From: Lactobacillus rodentium
GTDB taxonomy: Bacteria; Bacillota; Bacilli; Lactobacillales; Lactobacillaceae
Assembly: GCF_003423665.1 (NCBI RefSeq)
Contig: NZ_BFBY01000002.1
Location: 1 to 64,000, forward strand
DNA: 64,000 bases
Reading direction: 5' to 3'
Below are positions 46,448 to 54,792 of the stretch, in pieces (position 1 is the first letter of the stretch; the number at the start of each line of letters is the position of its first letter). The notes beneath the pieces are model-generated. The model was not told the origin of the DNA. It was given only the letters and a program-made list of their open reading frames with translations, and made no database searches. A program made the position numbers and the translations under genes.

Positions 46448-48128
46448 ATTTATCCTTAAAACTATTCATTAAATCAGCAGCATTTTGTTTTGCTGCAGCA
46501 GTAACATCCTGACCAGCCATCATTTTGGCAATCGCAGTTACCGCTTCCTCTTGACTCAAAGGACCAACTTGCGTGTAAGTGGCGCCATCTTCGACTTTCT
46601 TTTCAACCGAATAGCGTTGGTCACCAGCAGCAGCAACTTGAGGTGAGTGAGTAATAGCAATAACTTGTTTTTCTTGACCAATGGCATGCATTTTCTTTCC
46701 AATCGCAGCTGAAACACGACCGGAAACACCTGTATCGATTTCATCAAAAATCATTGTGCCAACTGGTTCTACTTTACTAAAGATTGCCTTTAGGGCAAGA
46801 ATAAGTCGTGACTGCTCCCCACCGGAAACAATTTTAACCAAAGGCATTAATTCTTCACCAGGATTAGGAGCAATCATAAACGTCACTTCATCAAGACCAA
46901 GTTTGTTAAATTGACTACTCTGATTAATTCTAATTGCAAACCGGGCCTTTTCCATATATAGATCGGCTAGCTCATGCTTAATTTTTTCTTCTAAGTCATG
47001 TGCAACTTTTTCTCTTTCATTATGAAGCTCATTTGCTTCTAAACTCATTGTTTTTTCGAGTTCTTGTAATTCTTTTTGTAATTTACCTTCATCCAGACCG
47101 CCAGTTTCAAATTGATCCAATTCTCTTTGAACTTTTTCGTAAAACTTAAAAACTTCAGGCAAGGAAGGTCCATATTTCTTTTTTAAAGAATTCAAGGTAT
47201 CAAGTCTGCTAGTAACAAATTTATATCGTTCTTCATCAAAATCCATACTATCGATTAAGGAAGATAATTCACTGCGAGCATCATTAAGGGAATAGACTCC
47301 ATCATTAAAACTTTGGGTAAAATTTTCAAACTTTTTACCATACTCAGAAAGTTCTTCAGCCGCATTTTGCGCATCTCCCAATAAGGTAGCTAAACCATGA
47401 TCGGCATCATCATACAATTGCATAAAATAATTGGCCGTATCGGCAATTTTTTGAAAATTACTTAATTCATTGAATTCTTCTTCAAGCGCTTCATCTTCAT
47501 GGGGATCAACTAAATCAGCATTACTAAGTTCATTATTTTGAAATTCCAAAATATCTTGTCGTTGTGCTAATTCTTGGGCATCTTCTTTTAATTGATGAAG
47601 ACGCTTATTCAAAGTCTGCCATTTTTGATAATGTTTTTGATAGGAAACTAATTTATTTTGAAAATTAACTGAAGCATAATTATCCACCAAATCAATTTGG
47701 CGATCAGGATCCATTAAAATTTGTTGATCATTTTGGCCATGAATATCAACTAAATTCTTCCCCAGTTCACGTAGAACATTAATAGTCGTTAGTTGACCAT
47801 TAATTCTAACAACATTTCGTCCTTTAGCAGATAATTCGCGACTAATCACAATTTGTTTATCTTCACATGGTAAACCATATTGATCACAAATAGCCTTCAC
47901 TTGTTCAAATTGGTCATCAAGTTCAAAAAGTCCAGTAATAATTGCTTTTTCTTCACCACTACGAATCATTTCATGTTGTGCCCGACTGCCTAACAACAAT
48001 GAAACTGCATCAATAATAATTGACTTACCTGCTCCTGTTTCACCAATGATTACAGTCATATTTTCTTGAAAGCGAACTTTTAAAGCCTTAATAATTGCAA
48101 AATTTTTAATATCAAGTTCAACTAACAT
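46446..48128 (-). CDS. recN: DNA repair protein RecN
   Basis: A 560-residue SMC-like ATPase that gathers broken DNA ends. Walker A GETGAGKSIIIDA, a central coiled-coil arm (about 150-380), signature VSGGEQSRLILALK and Walker B TMIFDEIDTGVSG. It starts nine bases after the tlyA stop; the arginine repressor gene argR/ahrC that usually lies between tlyA and recN is missing. Confidence 0.96.
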   Translation of the reverse strand: MLVELDIKNFAIIKALKVRFQENMTVIIGETGAGKSIIIDAVSLLLGSRAQHEMIRSGEEKAIITGLFELDDQFEQVKAICDQYGLPCEDKQIVISRELSAKGRNVVRINGQLTTINVLRELGKNLVDIHGQNDQQILMDPDRQIDLVDNYASVNFQNKLVSYQKHYQKWQTLNKRLHQLKEDAQELAQRQDILEFQNNELSNADLVDPHEDEALEEEFNELSNFQKIADTANYFMQLYDDADHGLATLLGDAQNAAEELSEYGKKFENFTQSFNDGVYSLNDARSELSSLIDSMDFDEERYKFVTSRLDTLNSLKKKYGPSLPEVFKFYEKVQRELDQFETGGLDEGKLQKELQELEKTMSLEANELHNEREKVAHDLEEKIKHELADLYMEKARFAIRINQSSQFNKLGLDEVTFMIAPNPGEELMPLVKIVSGGEQSRLILALKAIFSKVEPVGTMIFDEIDTGVSGRVSAAIGKKMHAIGQEKQVIAITHSPQVAAAGDQRYSVEKKVEDGATYTQVGPLSQEEAVTAIAKMMAGQDVTAAAKQNAADLMNSFKDK

Positions 48129-48137
48129 ACTTTTCTC

Positions 48138-48950
48138 CTACAAACCTGCAACTGCCTTTTGTACTAAAGCTGTAATATCTCCTTGCCACAAATTTTGACC
48201 GGGATTAGTAGTATCTTTACCCAAATGAATTAAAAATTCAATGTTTCCCTTACCACCTTTAATTGGTGAATAATCTACTCCTAAAATATTAAAGCCAATT
48301 TTCATTGCTTCTTGCATGGTATGAGCAATTACATCATGATGCACTTGATGGTCATGAACTATGCCATGTTTTCCAACGTTTTCTGGACCAGCTTCAAATT
48401 GTGGTTTAATTAGGCAAACTGCATCACACTGATCAGCTAAAATTTCATACATTGGAGGCATAATCAAATCTAACGAAATAAACGAAACATCAGTCATCGC
48501 AAAAGTTGGTCGGCCTTCAGTAAAGTCTGCTAACTTACTAAAACGAAAATTTTGTTTTTCCATCACGACAACTTGAGGATTATCGCGTAATTTCCAGGCT
48601 AATTGGTTGTACCCTACATCTAGTGCATAGACCATTTTAGCACCATTTTGTAGAGCAACATCGGTAAAGCCCCCAGTAGAAGCACCGATATCTAGACAGA
48701 TTCGCCCTTGTAAATCAATCTTAAAAACTTGCAATGCTTTTTCTAATTTATAACCACCACGGGAAACATACTTTTTACCGTCTGATTTAATATAAAAAAC
48801 TTCATCTTCATCAAACTTTTGTCCTGCCTTATCAATTCTCTGATGGTTATGATCACTAACTAAGCCTGCCATAATAGCTCTTTGAGCTGCAGTACGAGAA
48901 TGAAAAAGATTTTGTTCAAATAGTAAAACATCTGCTCTTTTTTTACTCAT
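48138..48950 (-). CDS. tlyA: TlyA-family rRNA methyltransferase
   Basis: A 270-residue protein with an N-terminal S4 RNA-binding domain (1-60: KRADVLLFEQNLFHSRTAAQ) and an FtsJ-type SAM domain (CLDIGASTGGFTDVAL, ALDVGYNQLAWKLR). TlyA enzymes 2'-O-methylate rRNA and some act as hemolysins; only the first role is likely here. Its ATG overlaps the ispA stop (TAATG). In Bacillus this gene is yqxC. Confidence 0.93.
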   Translation of the reverse strand: MSKKRADVLLFEQNLFHSRTAAQRAIMAGLVSDHNHQRIDKAGQKFDEDEVFYIKSDGKKYVSRGGYKLEKALQVFKIDLQGRICLDIGASTGGFTDVALQNGAKMVYALDVGYNQLAWKLRDNPQVVVMEKQNFRFSKLADFTEGRPTFAMTDVSFISLDLIMPPMYEILADQCDAVCLIKPQFEAGPENVGKHGIVHDHQVHHDVIAHTMQEAMKIGFNILGVDYSPIKGGKGNIEFLIHLGKDTTNPGQNLWQGDITALVQKAVAGL

Positions 48951-49819
48951 TACAATACCTTCTGATATAAATCAAATAACTGAGCCAAGATTGGTTCATC
49001 AAATATTTTTAAGGCACTTCTTCCCTGATTTACTAAATCAATTAATTCTTGACGACTCTGATCAATTCCTAGCAGAGTTAAAGTATTATTTTTGCCTTCA
49101 GCTTCATCTTTGTGAGTAGCTTTACCAGCTTCTTGACTACTTTCAACTACATCTACTAAATCATCATAAATTTGATAGGAACGACCAAATGTGTAGGCAA
49201 ATTGCTTCAAAGCTGCAATTTTATCTGCATTTTTTTCTTTTACTTTCGCAATTGCCATTTCTACACATGCCTGGAGTAAACAGCCGGTTTTTAGCCATTC
49301 CATTTGGGAAATAAATTCATTATTATCTTTAACAGAACTATTATTGGTAGAATCAATATCTAAATATTGACCACCGACCATTCCATTGGGTCCTACGGCC
49401 TGAGTAATAATTTCTACTTCAGTAATGTTTCTACTACCTTCAGCAATCCATTGAATACCTAAGGGCAATAAAGCGTCCCCGGCTAAAATTGCTTCAGCCT
49501 CACCCCATTTTTTGTGACTTGTTGGCATGCCACGACGATAATCATCGTTATCCATGGCTGGTAAATCATCATGAATTAAAGAATAAGTATGAATTAGTTC
49601 GATACCACAAGCTGTTTGTAAATCACTTGTTTCAATTTGGTGCCCTAATGTTTTTAAAGTAGCCAAGTAAATTAATGGCCGTAAACGTTTACCGCCAGCC
49701 ATGACTGAATAAGCCATGATTTGACCAATTTTCTTATTATTAATGTCTTCTTTTAGATGAGTTTCTAAAAACTCATTAATTAAGGGCGTAAAATATTGAC
49801 GAAATTCTGTTAGATTCAT
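48950..49819 (-). CDS. ispA: Polyprenyl (farnesyl/geranyl) diphosphate synthase
   Basis: A 289-residue prenyltransferase that condenses isopentenyl units. Both aspartate-rich motifs are present: DDLPAMDND and YQIYDDLVDV, along with GGKRLRPLIYL. It supplies prenyl chains for undecaprenyl and quinone precursors. It follows xseB by 2 bp; dxs, often next in Bacillus, is absent, in line with use of the mevalonate route in lactobacilli. Confidence 0.95.
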   Translation of the reverse strand: MNLTEFRQYFTPLINEFLETHLKEDINNKKIGQIMAYSVMAGGKRLRPLIYLATLKTLGHQIETSDLQTACGIELIHTYSLIHDDLPAMDNDDYRRGMPTSHKKWGEAEAILAGDALLPLGIQWIAEGSRNITEVEIITQAVGPNGMVGGQYLDIDSTNNSSVKDNNEFISQMEWLKTGCLLQACVEMAIAKVKEKNADKIAALKQFAYTFGRSYQIYDDLVDVVESSQEAGKATHKDEAEGKNNTLTLLGIDQSRQELIDLVNQGRSALKIFDEPILAQLFDLYQKVL

Positions 49820-49821
49820 TT

Positions 49822-50064
49822 TTATTCCTCGGGAGCAGCAGCATCTTCAGGGTTGAGAGTTTTTTCATTGCCATCTTGATCAATCAACTTAGCTACTGTT
49901 TGTTCAGCTGCTGTTAACTTCTTTTCGAGATCGCGACTAAGCTTAACTCCTGCCTGAAATTCATTCAAGGCATCTTCTAAAGGCACATTACCACTTTCCA
50001 ATTTATTAACAATTTCTTGTAACTCAGTTAATTGTTCTTCAAAATTATTTTTCTTTTCTGGCAT
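49822..50064 (-). CDS. xseB: Exodeoxyribonuclease VII small subunit
   Basis: An 80-residue helical protein with the family pattern FEEQLTELQEIVNKLESGNV followed by PLEDALNEFQAGVKL. It binds several copies to XseA and is needed for activity. Its start overlaps the end of xseA by 20 bases. GGAG lies eight bases before the ATG. Confidence 0.95.
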   Translation of the reverse strand: MPEKKNNFEEQLTELQEIVNKLESGNVPLEDALNEFQAGVKLSRDLEKKLTAAEQTVAKLIDQDGNEKTLNPEDAAAPEE

Positions 50065-51415
50065 TTTCTTCTCTCCTAATATCTGTTACTTTAGCACTAG
50101 CTTGACCATCTTTAAATTGTAATTTTAAGACTTCATTTACTTTCAATTGAGCTACTGAGGTTACGGTAGTTCCTGCTTCATTTTCAGTATAAACATAACC
50201 ACGACTAATGGTTTTTAAAGGACTATTATCGTCTAATTTTTGTTCTAAACCGGCAAACTTATTACGCTGCTCCTTGAGATAATTAAGCATGACCCGATTG
50301 AGATTTTGACGTAAATATAATGTTTGTTGTCTAATTTGCTCTAATTGCTTTTGAGGACCATTAGCCCACAATTGCTGTTTAAGTAGATTATACTGAGCTT
50401 GTTTTTGATTAAGAATATTATGTTGCGCCTGAAAAAGTCGTTGCTTTAACATATCAACTCTTTGAATCGGCTCATCATAAATACGACTTGGATCACGCAA
50501 CACAGGTGAATTTTTTAATCTTTTTACTTGTTCCGCCTTATTACGGATAATCCCTTGCATTGAAGCTACCAAGCGATTACGTAATTGGCTAATCTGAGTA
50601 AGTACTTCCACCAAATTCGGGGTTGCATATTCAGCAGCAGCAGTTGGTGTTGCTGCTCTTGCATCTGCAACCAAATCAGCTAATGTCGTATCAGTTTCAT
50701 GACCAACAGAGGAAATAACCGGCATCTGCATGGCGAAAATTTGGCGCACTACCTTTTCTTCATTAAAAGGCCATAAATCTTCTAGTGAGCCTCCTCCACG
50801 ACCGATAATAACCGTGTCGTATTTCTTCCCACTGGCTGCAATTTGTTGCAAAGCGGCTACAATAGTATCCGCTGCATCATCCCCTTGAACTTTAGCTGGA
50901 AATAAATCAATTTCTGCATGAGGGAAGCGACGATTTGCCGTCACCATAATATCATGAATAACCGCGCCTGAAGCACTAGTTACAACAGCGATACGATCAG
51001 GAAAACGTGGAATTGGCTTTTTATATTCAGAATTAAAAAGGCCTTCTTTTGCCAATTTCTCTTGAAGTTGGCGTAATTGTTCATACAAGGCACCTAGACC
51101 TGCTGGTTCCATAGTCTGGGCATAAAATTGATAAGAACCTTGCGGCCCATATACTCCTACATACCCACTTACATAAACCTTCATCCCTTCTTCAGGTTTA
51201 AACTTTAATTTTTCAAAGAATGATTTAAACATTACAACATTAATTTTTGATTTTTCATCTTTTAAAGAAAAATATTGGTGAGAATTCATTCGAAAACGAA
51301 AGTTCGAAAGTTCTCCCTGAAGATAAACCTTATGTAGGTAAGGATCATTTTTAAACTTCTGTGAAATATAGTAATTTAAATCGCTAACTTTTAAATAATT
51401 TGAACTATCGACCAT
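50045..51415 (-). CDS. xseA: Exodeoxyribonuclease VII large subunit
   Basis: A 456-residue nuclease that degrades single-stranded DNA. The N-terminal OB domain (VYLQGELSNFRFRMNSHQYF) is followed by the catalytic region (AVVTSASGAVIHDI, IIGRGGGSLEDLWPFN, VISSVGHETDTTL, DARAATPTAAAE) and a C-terminal coiled coil. Its start overlaps folD by 11 bases; GGAG lies 11 bases before it. Confidence 0.96.
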   Translation of the reverse strand: MVDSSNYLKVSDLNYYISQKFKNDPYLHKVYLQGELSNFRFRMNSHQYFSLKDEKSKINVVMFKSFFEKLKFKPEEGMKVYVSGYVGVYGPQGSYQFYAQTMEPAGLGALYEQLRQLQEKLAKEGLFNSEYKKPIPRFPDRIAVVTSASGAVIHDIMVTANRRFPHAEIDLFPAKVQGDDAADTIVAALQQIAASGKKYDTVIIGRGGGSLEDLWPFNEEKVVRQIFAMQMPVISSVGHETDTTLADLVADARAATPTAAAEYATPNLVEVLTQISQLRNRLVASMQGIIRNKAEQVKRLKNSPVLRDPSRIYDEPIQRVDMLKQRLFQAQHNILNQKQAQYNLLKQQLWANGPQKQLEQIRQQTLYLRQNLNRVMLNYLKEQRNKFAGLEQKLDDNSPLKTISRGYVYTENEAGTTVTSVAQLKVNEVLKLQFKDGQASAKVTDIRREENARKEK

Positions 51416-52256
51416 CTACTTGGTACTCCGTTAAAATAATTACTTGTTTCATTAAACTAGCTACGGTTAAAGGTCCAACTCCTCCTGGAACTGGAGTAAT
51501 GGCTTGGGCTTTTTCGAAACATTCCTCATATTCAATATCGCCCATTAATTTTCCTTGCTCACGGTTCATACCTACATCAACTAAAATTGCTCCTTTTTTA
51601 ATCATTTCACTAGTAATTAAATGTGCTTTACCAACATCTGAAATGATTAAATCAGCTTGCTTGGTTAGTTGCTCTAAGTTAATAGTTTTGGAGTGAGCAA
51701 TAGTAACCGTAGCATCACGATTCAATAATTGACTAGCAATTGGTTTACCCACAATCAGACTTCGTCCAATCACTAAGACATTCTTACCAGAAACATTAAT
51801 CTTATAATAATCTAGTATTTCCAAAATTCCACGCACAGTAGCAGGTAAGATATCGCTTGCTCCTTGCCAAGCTAGACCTTGATTATAGGGATGAAAACCA
51901 TCTGCATCTTTAGCCGGTTCAATCGCCTTAACAATCGTTAAAGGATTAATCTGCTCAGGTAATGGTAATTGCACCATAATCGCATTTATTTTGGGGTCTC
52001 GATTAAGCTCTGCTATTTTTTGAAGCAATTCTACTTCAGTTACACTACTTGGAAATTTAATAGTGATTTCGTTAATTCCTATTTTTTTTGCTAGATTTCT
52101 TTTCGCTCTTAAATAGATTGTACTTGCTGGATCTTCTCCCACTTCTATTACGCATAAAGTTGGAAAGATATTTTTTGTTTTTAGTTCTTTTACCTTATTT
52201 TGCAAAGATTTGGATAATTGTTGAGCAATAATTTTGCCATCTAATCTTAATGCCAC
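51405..52256 (-). CDS. folD: Methylene-tetrahydrofolate dehydrogenase/cyclohydrolase
   Basis: A 283-residue bifunctional enzyme making 10-formyl-tetrahydrofolate. Catalytic Tyr and Lys are in TIYLRAKRNLAKKIGI; QLPLPE, GRSLIVGKP and PVPGGVGPLT are intact. The usual P-C-T-P-x-G loop reads PATVRGI, so both the Cys and second Pro differ; this loop is near the cofactor. It begins at GTG (52256) with AGGTGA before. A weak terminator separates it from nusB. Confidence 0.94.
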   Translation of the reverse strand: MALRLDGKIIAQQLSKSLQNKVKELKTKNIFPTLCVIEVGEDPASTIYLRAKRNLAKKIGINEITIKFPSSVTEVELLQKIAELNRDPKINAIMVQLPLPEQINPLTIVKAIEPAKDADGFHPYNQGLAWQGASDILPATVRGILEILDYYKINVSGKNVLVIGRSLIVGKPIASQLLNRDATVTIAHSKTINLEQLTKQADLIISDVGKAHLITSEMIKKGAILVDVGMNREQGKLMGDIEYEECFEKAQAITPVPGGVGPLTVASLMKQVIILTEYQVDGR

Positions 52257-52269
52257 AAGTTCACCTCAT

Positions 52270-52296
52270 AAAAAAAGCCGACTTTTCAGCCGACTT
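52270..52296 (-). terminator. Possible terminator between nusB and folD
   Basis: On the minus strand GCTGA-AAAG-TCGGC can form a 5-bp stem with one G-U, followed by T7. AAGTCGGC occurs twice as a direct repeat. The stem is short, so readthrough to folD is likely. Confidence 0.5.
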
Positions 52297-52298
52297 AA

Positions 52299-52700
52299 TT
52301 ATTTTTCATCAATAAAGTTACCTAAGACACCATTAATAAATGCCTTTGACTTTTCTGAAGAAAATTCTTCGCCAAGATTCAAAGCTTCATCTAAAGCTGC
52401 AACTGGTTCAATTTGTTTACTATTTTTGATTTCATACAAACCTAATTCAAGGATTGCACGATCAATTTGAGCCAATCGTTCAATTCGCCATCCCGACTTT
52501 AAATACTTACTAATTTCTTCATCCAAATCAGCTTTTTGACTTAAAACACCTTTGACTAATTCTTGAGAAAAATCAGGAAGATCTTTGAGATCTAAAGCTC
52601 TTTGGGTACGTGAAACTATTTCGTCGTAATCTAAGTCTGGTTCTTGATTAGCTAAATAGAGAGCTTGCAAGGCTATCCGTCTCATTTCATGTTGGGTCAT
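52299..52700 (-). CDS. nusB: Transcription antitermination protein NusB
   Basis: A 133-residue all-helical RNA-binding protein, which with NusE acts in rRNA antitermination. It starts MTQHEMRRIALQALYL and has IERLAQIDRAILELGLYEI and the end AFINGVLGNFIDEK, all typical. It directly abuts the asp23 gene upstream, as yqhY-nusB-folD in Bacillus. Confidence 0.95.
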   Translation of the reverse strand: MTQHEMRRIALQALYLANQEPDLDYDEIVSRTQRALDLKDLPDFSQELVKGVLSQKADLDEEISKYLKSGWRIERLAQIDRAILELGLYEIKNSKQIEPVAALDEALNLGEEFSSEKSKAFINGVLGNFIDEK

Positions 52701-53132
52701 TTATCTGTCAGCCTCGCTATCTTCAGTTGAGGAAAATAGTGTATCGGCTTCTTCAACCTTATCATCTTCAGAAACAAGACCAACTACATGAATATTAACT
52801 GCCTTTAAAGCTAAGTCAGTCATTTGTTGTAATTGAGCGACTAATTTCTTTTGTAATTGAACTGCTACTTTAGGAACATTAACGCCATAGTCAAGATAGA
52901 CATAAATATCGGCAGTTAATTTATTGTCTTCAACACTTAAAGAAACGCCTTTACCTCGATTTGAATGACCAAAAAGAGAATTTAAGCCACTACGAAGTGA
53001 CCCGCGCATATCATTAACGCCGTCTACTTTTCTAGCAGCAATTCCTAAAATGACTTCAAGAACACTCAAATCAACTCTAGTTTCATCGCCATTGTCATTG
53101 CTTGATAAAAGAATTGTTGAATTATCAGCCAT
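52701..53132 (-). CDS. Asp23/Gls24-family protein (YqhY-like)
   Basis: A 143-residue Asp23 protein: TRVDLSVLEVILGIAARKV, then a variable loop and DIYVYLDYGVNVPKVAVQLQ, with a short acidic tail. In Bacillus, YqhY affects the control of acetyl-CoA carboxylase; whether this holds here is unknown. It follows efp by about 28 bp and precedes nusB with no gap. Confidence 0.92.
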   Translation of the reverse strand: MADNSTILLSSNDNGDETRVDLSVLEVILGIAARKVDGVNDMRGSLRSGLNSLFGHSNRGKGVSLSVEDNKLTADIYVYLDYGVNVPKVAVQLQKKLVAQLQQMTDLALKAVNIHVVGLVSEDDKVEEADTLFSSTEDSEADR

Positions 53133-53160
53133 AATTTACCTCGAAAATATAATCAATTAA

Positions 53161-53730
53161 TTACTTGTTTGCACGAGATACATAAGTACCATCGGCAGTA
53201 TTAATAGTTAAGATATCACCTTGATTAATAAAGAATGGTACGTTAACTACTAAACCAGTTTCCATAGTTGCTGGTTTACCACCACCGGAAGAAGTATCTC
53301 CTTTTATATTAGGTTCAGTTTCTGCAACTTCCAAGTCAACAGTATTTGGTAATTCAATACCTAAAGTTTCACCTTCATGAGTAATAACATTAACTTGCAT
53401 ATTTTCCTTTAAGTATTTTGCTTCTTCTTCAATTTGAGCATTAGGAATTTCAAGTTGTTCATAAGTGTTATTATCCATGAATACGTAACTTGAACCATCA
53501 TTGTAAAGATATTGCATACCCTTAGTTTGAATATCAGCAGTATCAACCTTTGCAGTTGAACGGAAAGTATATTCTTGAACAGCACCAGTTCTTAAACTCT
53601 TAAGTTTTGAACGAACAAATGCACTACCCTTTCCTGGCTTAACGTGTTGGAATTCAACAATACGCCACAAATCATTGTTGTATTGAATAGTGAGTCCATT
53701 TTTGAACTCATTAACGGAGATCATTGTCAT
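53161..53730 (-). CDS. efp: Elongation factor P
   Basis: A 189-residue three-domain factor that rescues ribosomes at polyproline. It begins [15 protein letters not shown] and has the loop [12 protein letters not shown], whose tip lysine is modified in many bacteria; no modifying enzyme is in the window. The end [19 protein letters not shown] is typical. GAGG lies nine bases before the first ATG, which is favoured over M3. Confidence 0.97.
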   Translation of the reverse strand: MTMISVNEFKNGLTIQYNNDLWRIVEFQHVKPGKGSAFVRSKLKSLRTGAVQEYTFRSTAKVDTADIQTKGMQYLYNDGSSYVFMDNNTYEQLEIPNAQIEEEAKYLKENMQVNVITHEGETLGIELPNTVDLEVAETEPNIKGDTSSGGGKPATMETGLVVNVPFFINQGDILTINTADGTYVSRANK

Positions 53731-53849
53731 GTTAAATTACCTCATTTCTATCTAATATTATATTACCAATCTTGCTCTATTTTTAGCAACTCAAACCATT
53801 AAAATTAAGTTTAAATTTAGCTTTTTTATCACAGGCGTAAACCTTACTT

Positions 53850-53858
53850 ATTATACCA
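53850..53858 (-). promoter_or_regulatory. Extended -10 promoter of the efp operon
   Basis: On the minus strand TGGTATAAT (TG-N-TATAAT) is an extended -10; the -35 region 17 bases before is weak (TTTAGT). It lies about 120 bases upstream of efp, leaving a long AT-rich leader. Confidence 0.55.
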
Positions 53859-53908
53859 AATGATAAGATTAAACTAAAAATAATTTCTAAATCCGGTCAT
53901 CTTCTTAA

Positions 53909-53943
53909 CAAAAAAGACTGAATGCCTTAAACATTCAGTCTTT
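53909..53943 (-). terminator. Terminator of the rplU-rpmA operon
   Basis: Perfect 12-bp stem (AAAGACTGAATG/CATTCAGTCTTT), 7-base loop, T-rich tail on the minus strand, just after rpmA. Confidence 0.9.
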
Positions 53944-53960
53944 AAAAATCAAAATATTAA

Positions 53961-54275
53961 TTATTTTGCTTCTTCAGCTGGGTAAACAGAAGCTGGGTAA
54001 ACAGAAACTTGTTTCTTATCTCTACCCAAACGTTCAAATTTAACAACACCATCAACTAATGCGAATAAAGTGTCGTCACCACCACGGCCAACATTCTTAC
54101 CTGGGTGGATCTTAGTACCACGTTGACGGTAAATGATTGAACCTGCGTGGATTTCTTGACCGTCAGCACGCTTTGCGCCTAAACGACGACCAGCTGAGTT
54201 ACGACCATTGGCAGTTGAACCACCACCCTTGTGGTGGGCAAATAATTTAAGTGCTTCAAGATTATTAATCATCAT
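53961..54275 (-). CDS. rpmA: 50S ribosomal protein L27 with N-terminal prepeptide
   Basis: A 104-residue L27. The start [21 protein letters not shown] shows the Firmicutes-type N-terminal extension removed by the protease Prp before A13, leaving the tail that reaches the peptidyl transferase centre. The core ([33 protein letters not shown]) is normal. The C-terminus is [14 protein letters not shown], with [10 protein letters not shown] repeated by a 15-bp tandem duplication. prp, normally between rplU and rpmA, is absent: only 17 bases lie there. Confidence 0.96.
   Translation of the reverse strand: MMINNLEALKLFAHHKGGGSTANGRNSAGRRLGAKRADGQEIHAGSIIYRQRGTKIHPGKNVGRGGDDTLFALVDGVVKFERLGRDKKQVSVYPASVYPAEEAK
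53976..54005. repeat. 15-bp tandem duplication in rpmA
   Basis: AGCTGGGTAAACAGA occurs twice in direct succession (53976-53990 and 53991-54005). It keeps frame and adds five residues to the L27 C-terminus. Confidence 0.95.
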
Positions 54276-54292
54276 ATTGTTTCACCCCTTAA

Positions 54293-54604
54293 TTAAGCTT
54301 CGATGCTTTCAACAGTCACCTTAGTGTAAGGTTGACGGTGGCCATACTTAGTGTGTGAGTGCTTCTTAGGCTTGTACTTGAAAGTTACAACTTTCTTTTC
54401 CTTACCTTGCTTGTCAACTTTAGCAACAACCTTAGCACCATCAACTACTGGAGTACCAATCTTAGTTGACTTACCATCGTTTACAAGAATAACTTCATCA
54501 AAAGTTACCTTTTCGCCTGGTTTAACTTCAAGCTTTTCAACAAAAATACTATCGCCTTCAGCAACCTTGTATTGCTTACCACCGGTTTTAATAATTGCGT
54601 ACAT
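54293..54604 (-). CDS. rplU: 50S ribosomal protein L21
   Basis: A 103-residue large-subunit protein, starting [18 protein letters not shown] and ending [12 protein letters not shown]. The start at 54604 has GGAGG seven bases before; the longer frame reads into the leader. It precedes rpmA. Confidence 0.97.
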   Translation of the reverse strand: MYAIIKTGGKQYKVAEGDSIFVEKLEVKPGEKVTFDEVILVNDGKSTKIGTPVVDGAKVVAKVDKQGKEKKVVTFKYKPKKHSHTKYGHRQPYTKVTVESIEA

Positions 54605-54745
54605 TTGTACACCTCCGAAATAAATACTTAGACTCGCCACTTGAGGTGAGATTAACGCTAATCTTCTTACTTACCTTAAGTGCGCGGTTGCAGATGTGAG
54701 GTTTCCACAAATACAACTCCTTTAGTTTACTACTGTTATGCAATT
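54605..54745 (-). promoter_or_regulatory. Structured L21 leader RNA (probable)
   Basis: The long untranslated leader of rplU-rpmA contains GTGGAAACCTCACATCTGC then CAACCGCGCACTTAAGG on the coding strand, followed by helices around GATTAGCGTTAATC. This agrees with the known Firmicutes L21 leader as I recall it, in which L21 represses its own operon. A possible promoter (TTGCGT-N17-TAAACT) precedes it. Confidence 0.6.
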
Positions 54746-54766
54746 TACGCAATCTGTAATAAATAA

Positions 54767-54792
54767 AAAAATGCACCTAAGTGTATTTTTTA
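54767..54792 (-). terminator. Terminator of the yitT-like gene
   Basis: On the minus strand ATACAC/GTGCAT with one mismatch, extended by A/T pairs and followed by T7. It overlaps the stop of the membrane protein gene. Confidence 0.65.

Noticed and set aside
52270-52296. Direct repeat AAGTCGGC as an operator
   Set aside because: The spacing and the T7 run fit a weak terminator better, and no regulator is known for this junction.
53976-54005. Direct repeat as a possible CRISPR or satellite
   Set aside because: Only two adjacent copies, within a coding sequence and in frame.
54588-54776. 62-codon frame upstream of rplU
   Set aside because: It lies in the structured leader of rplU, has no ribosome site and overlaps the real start region.
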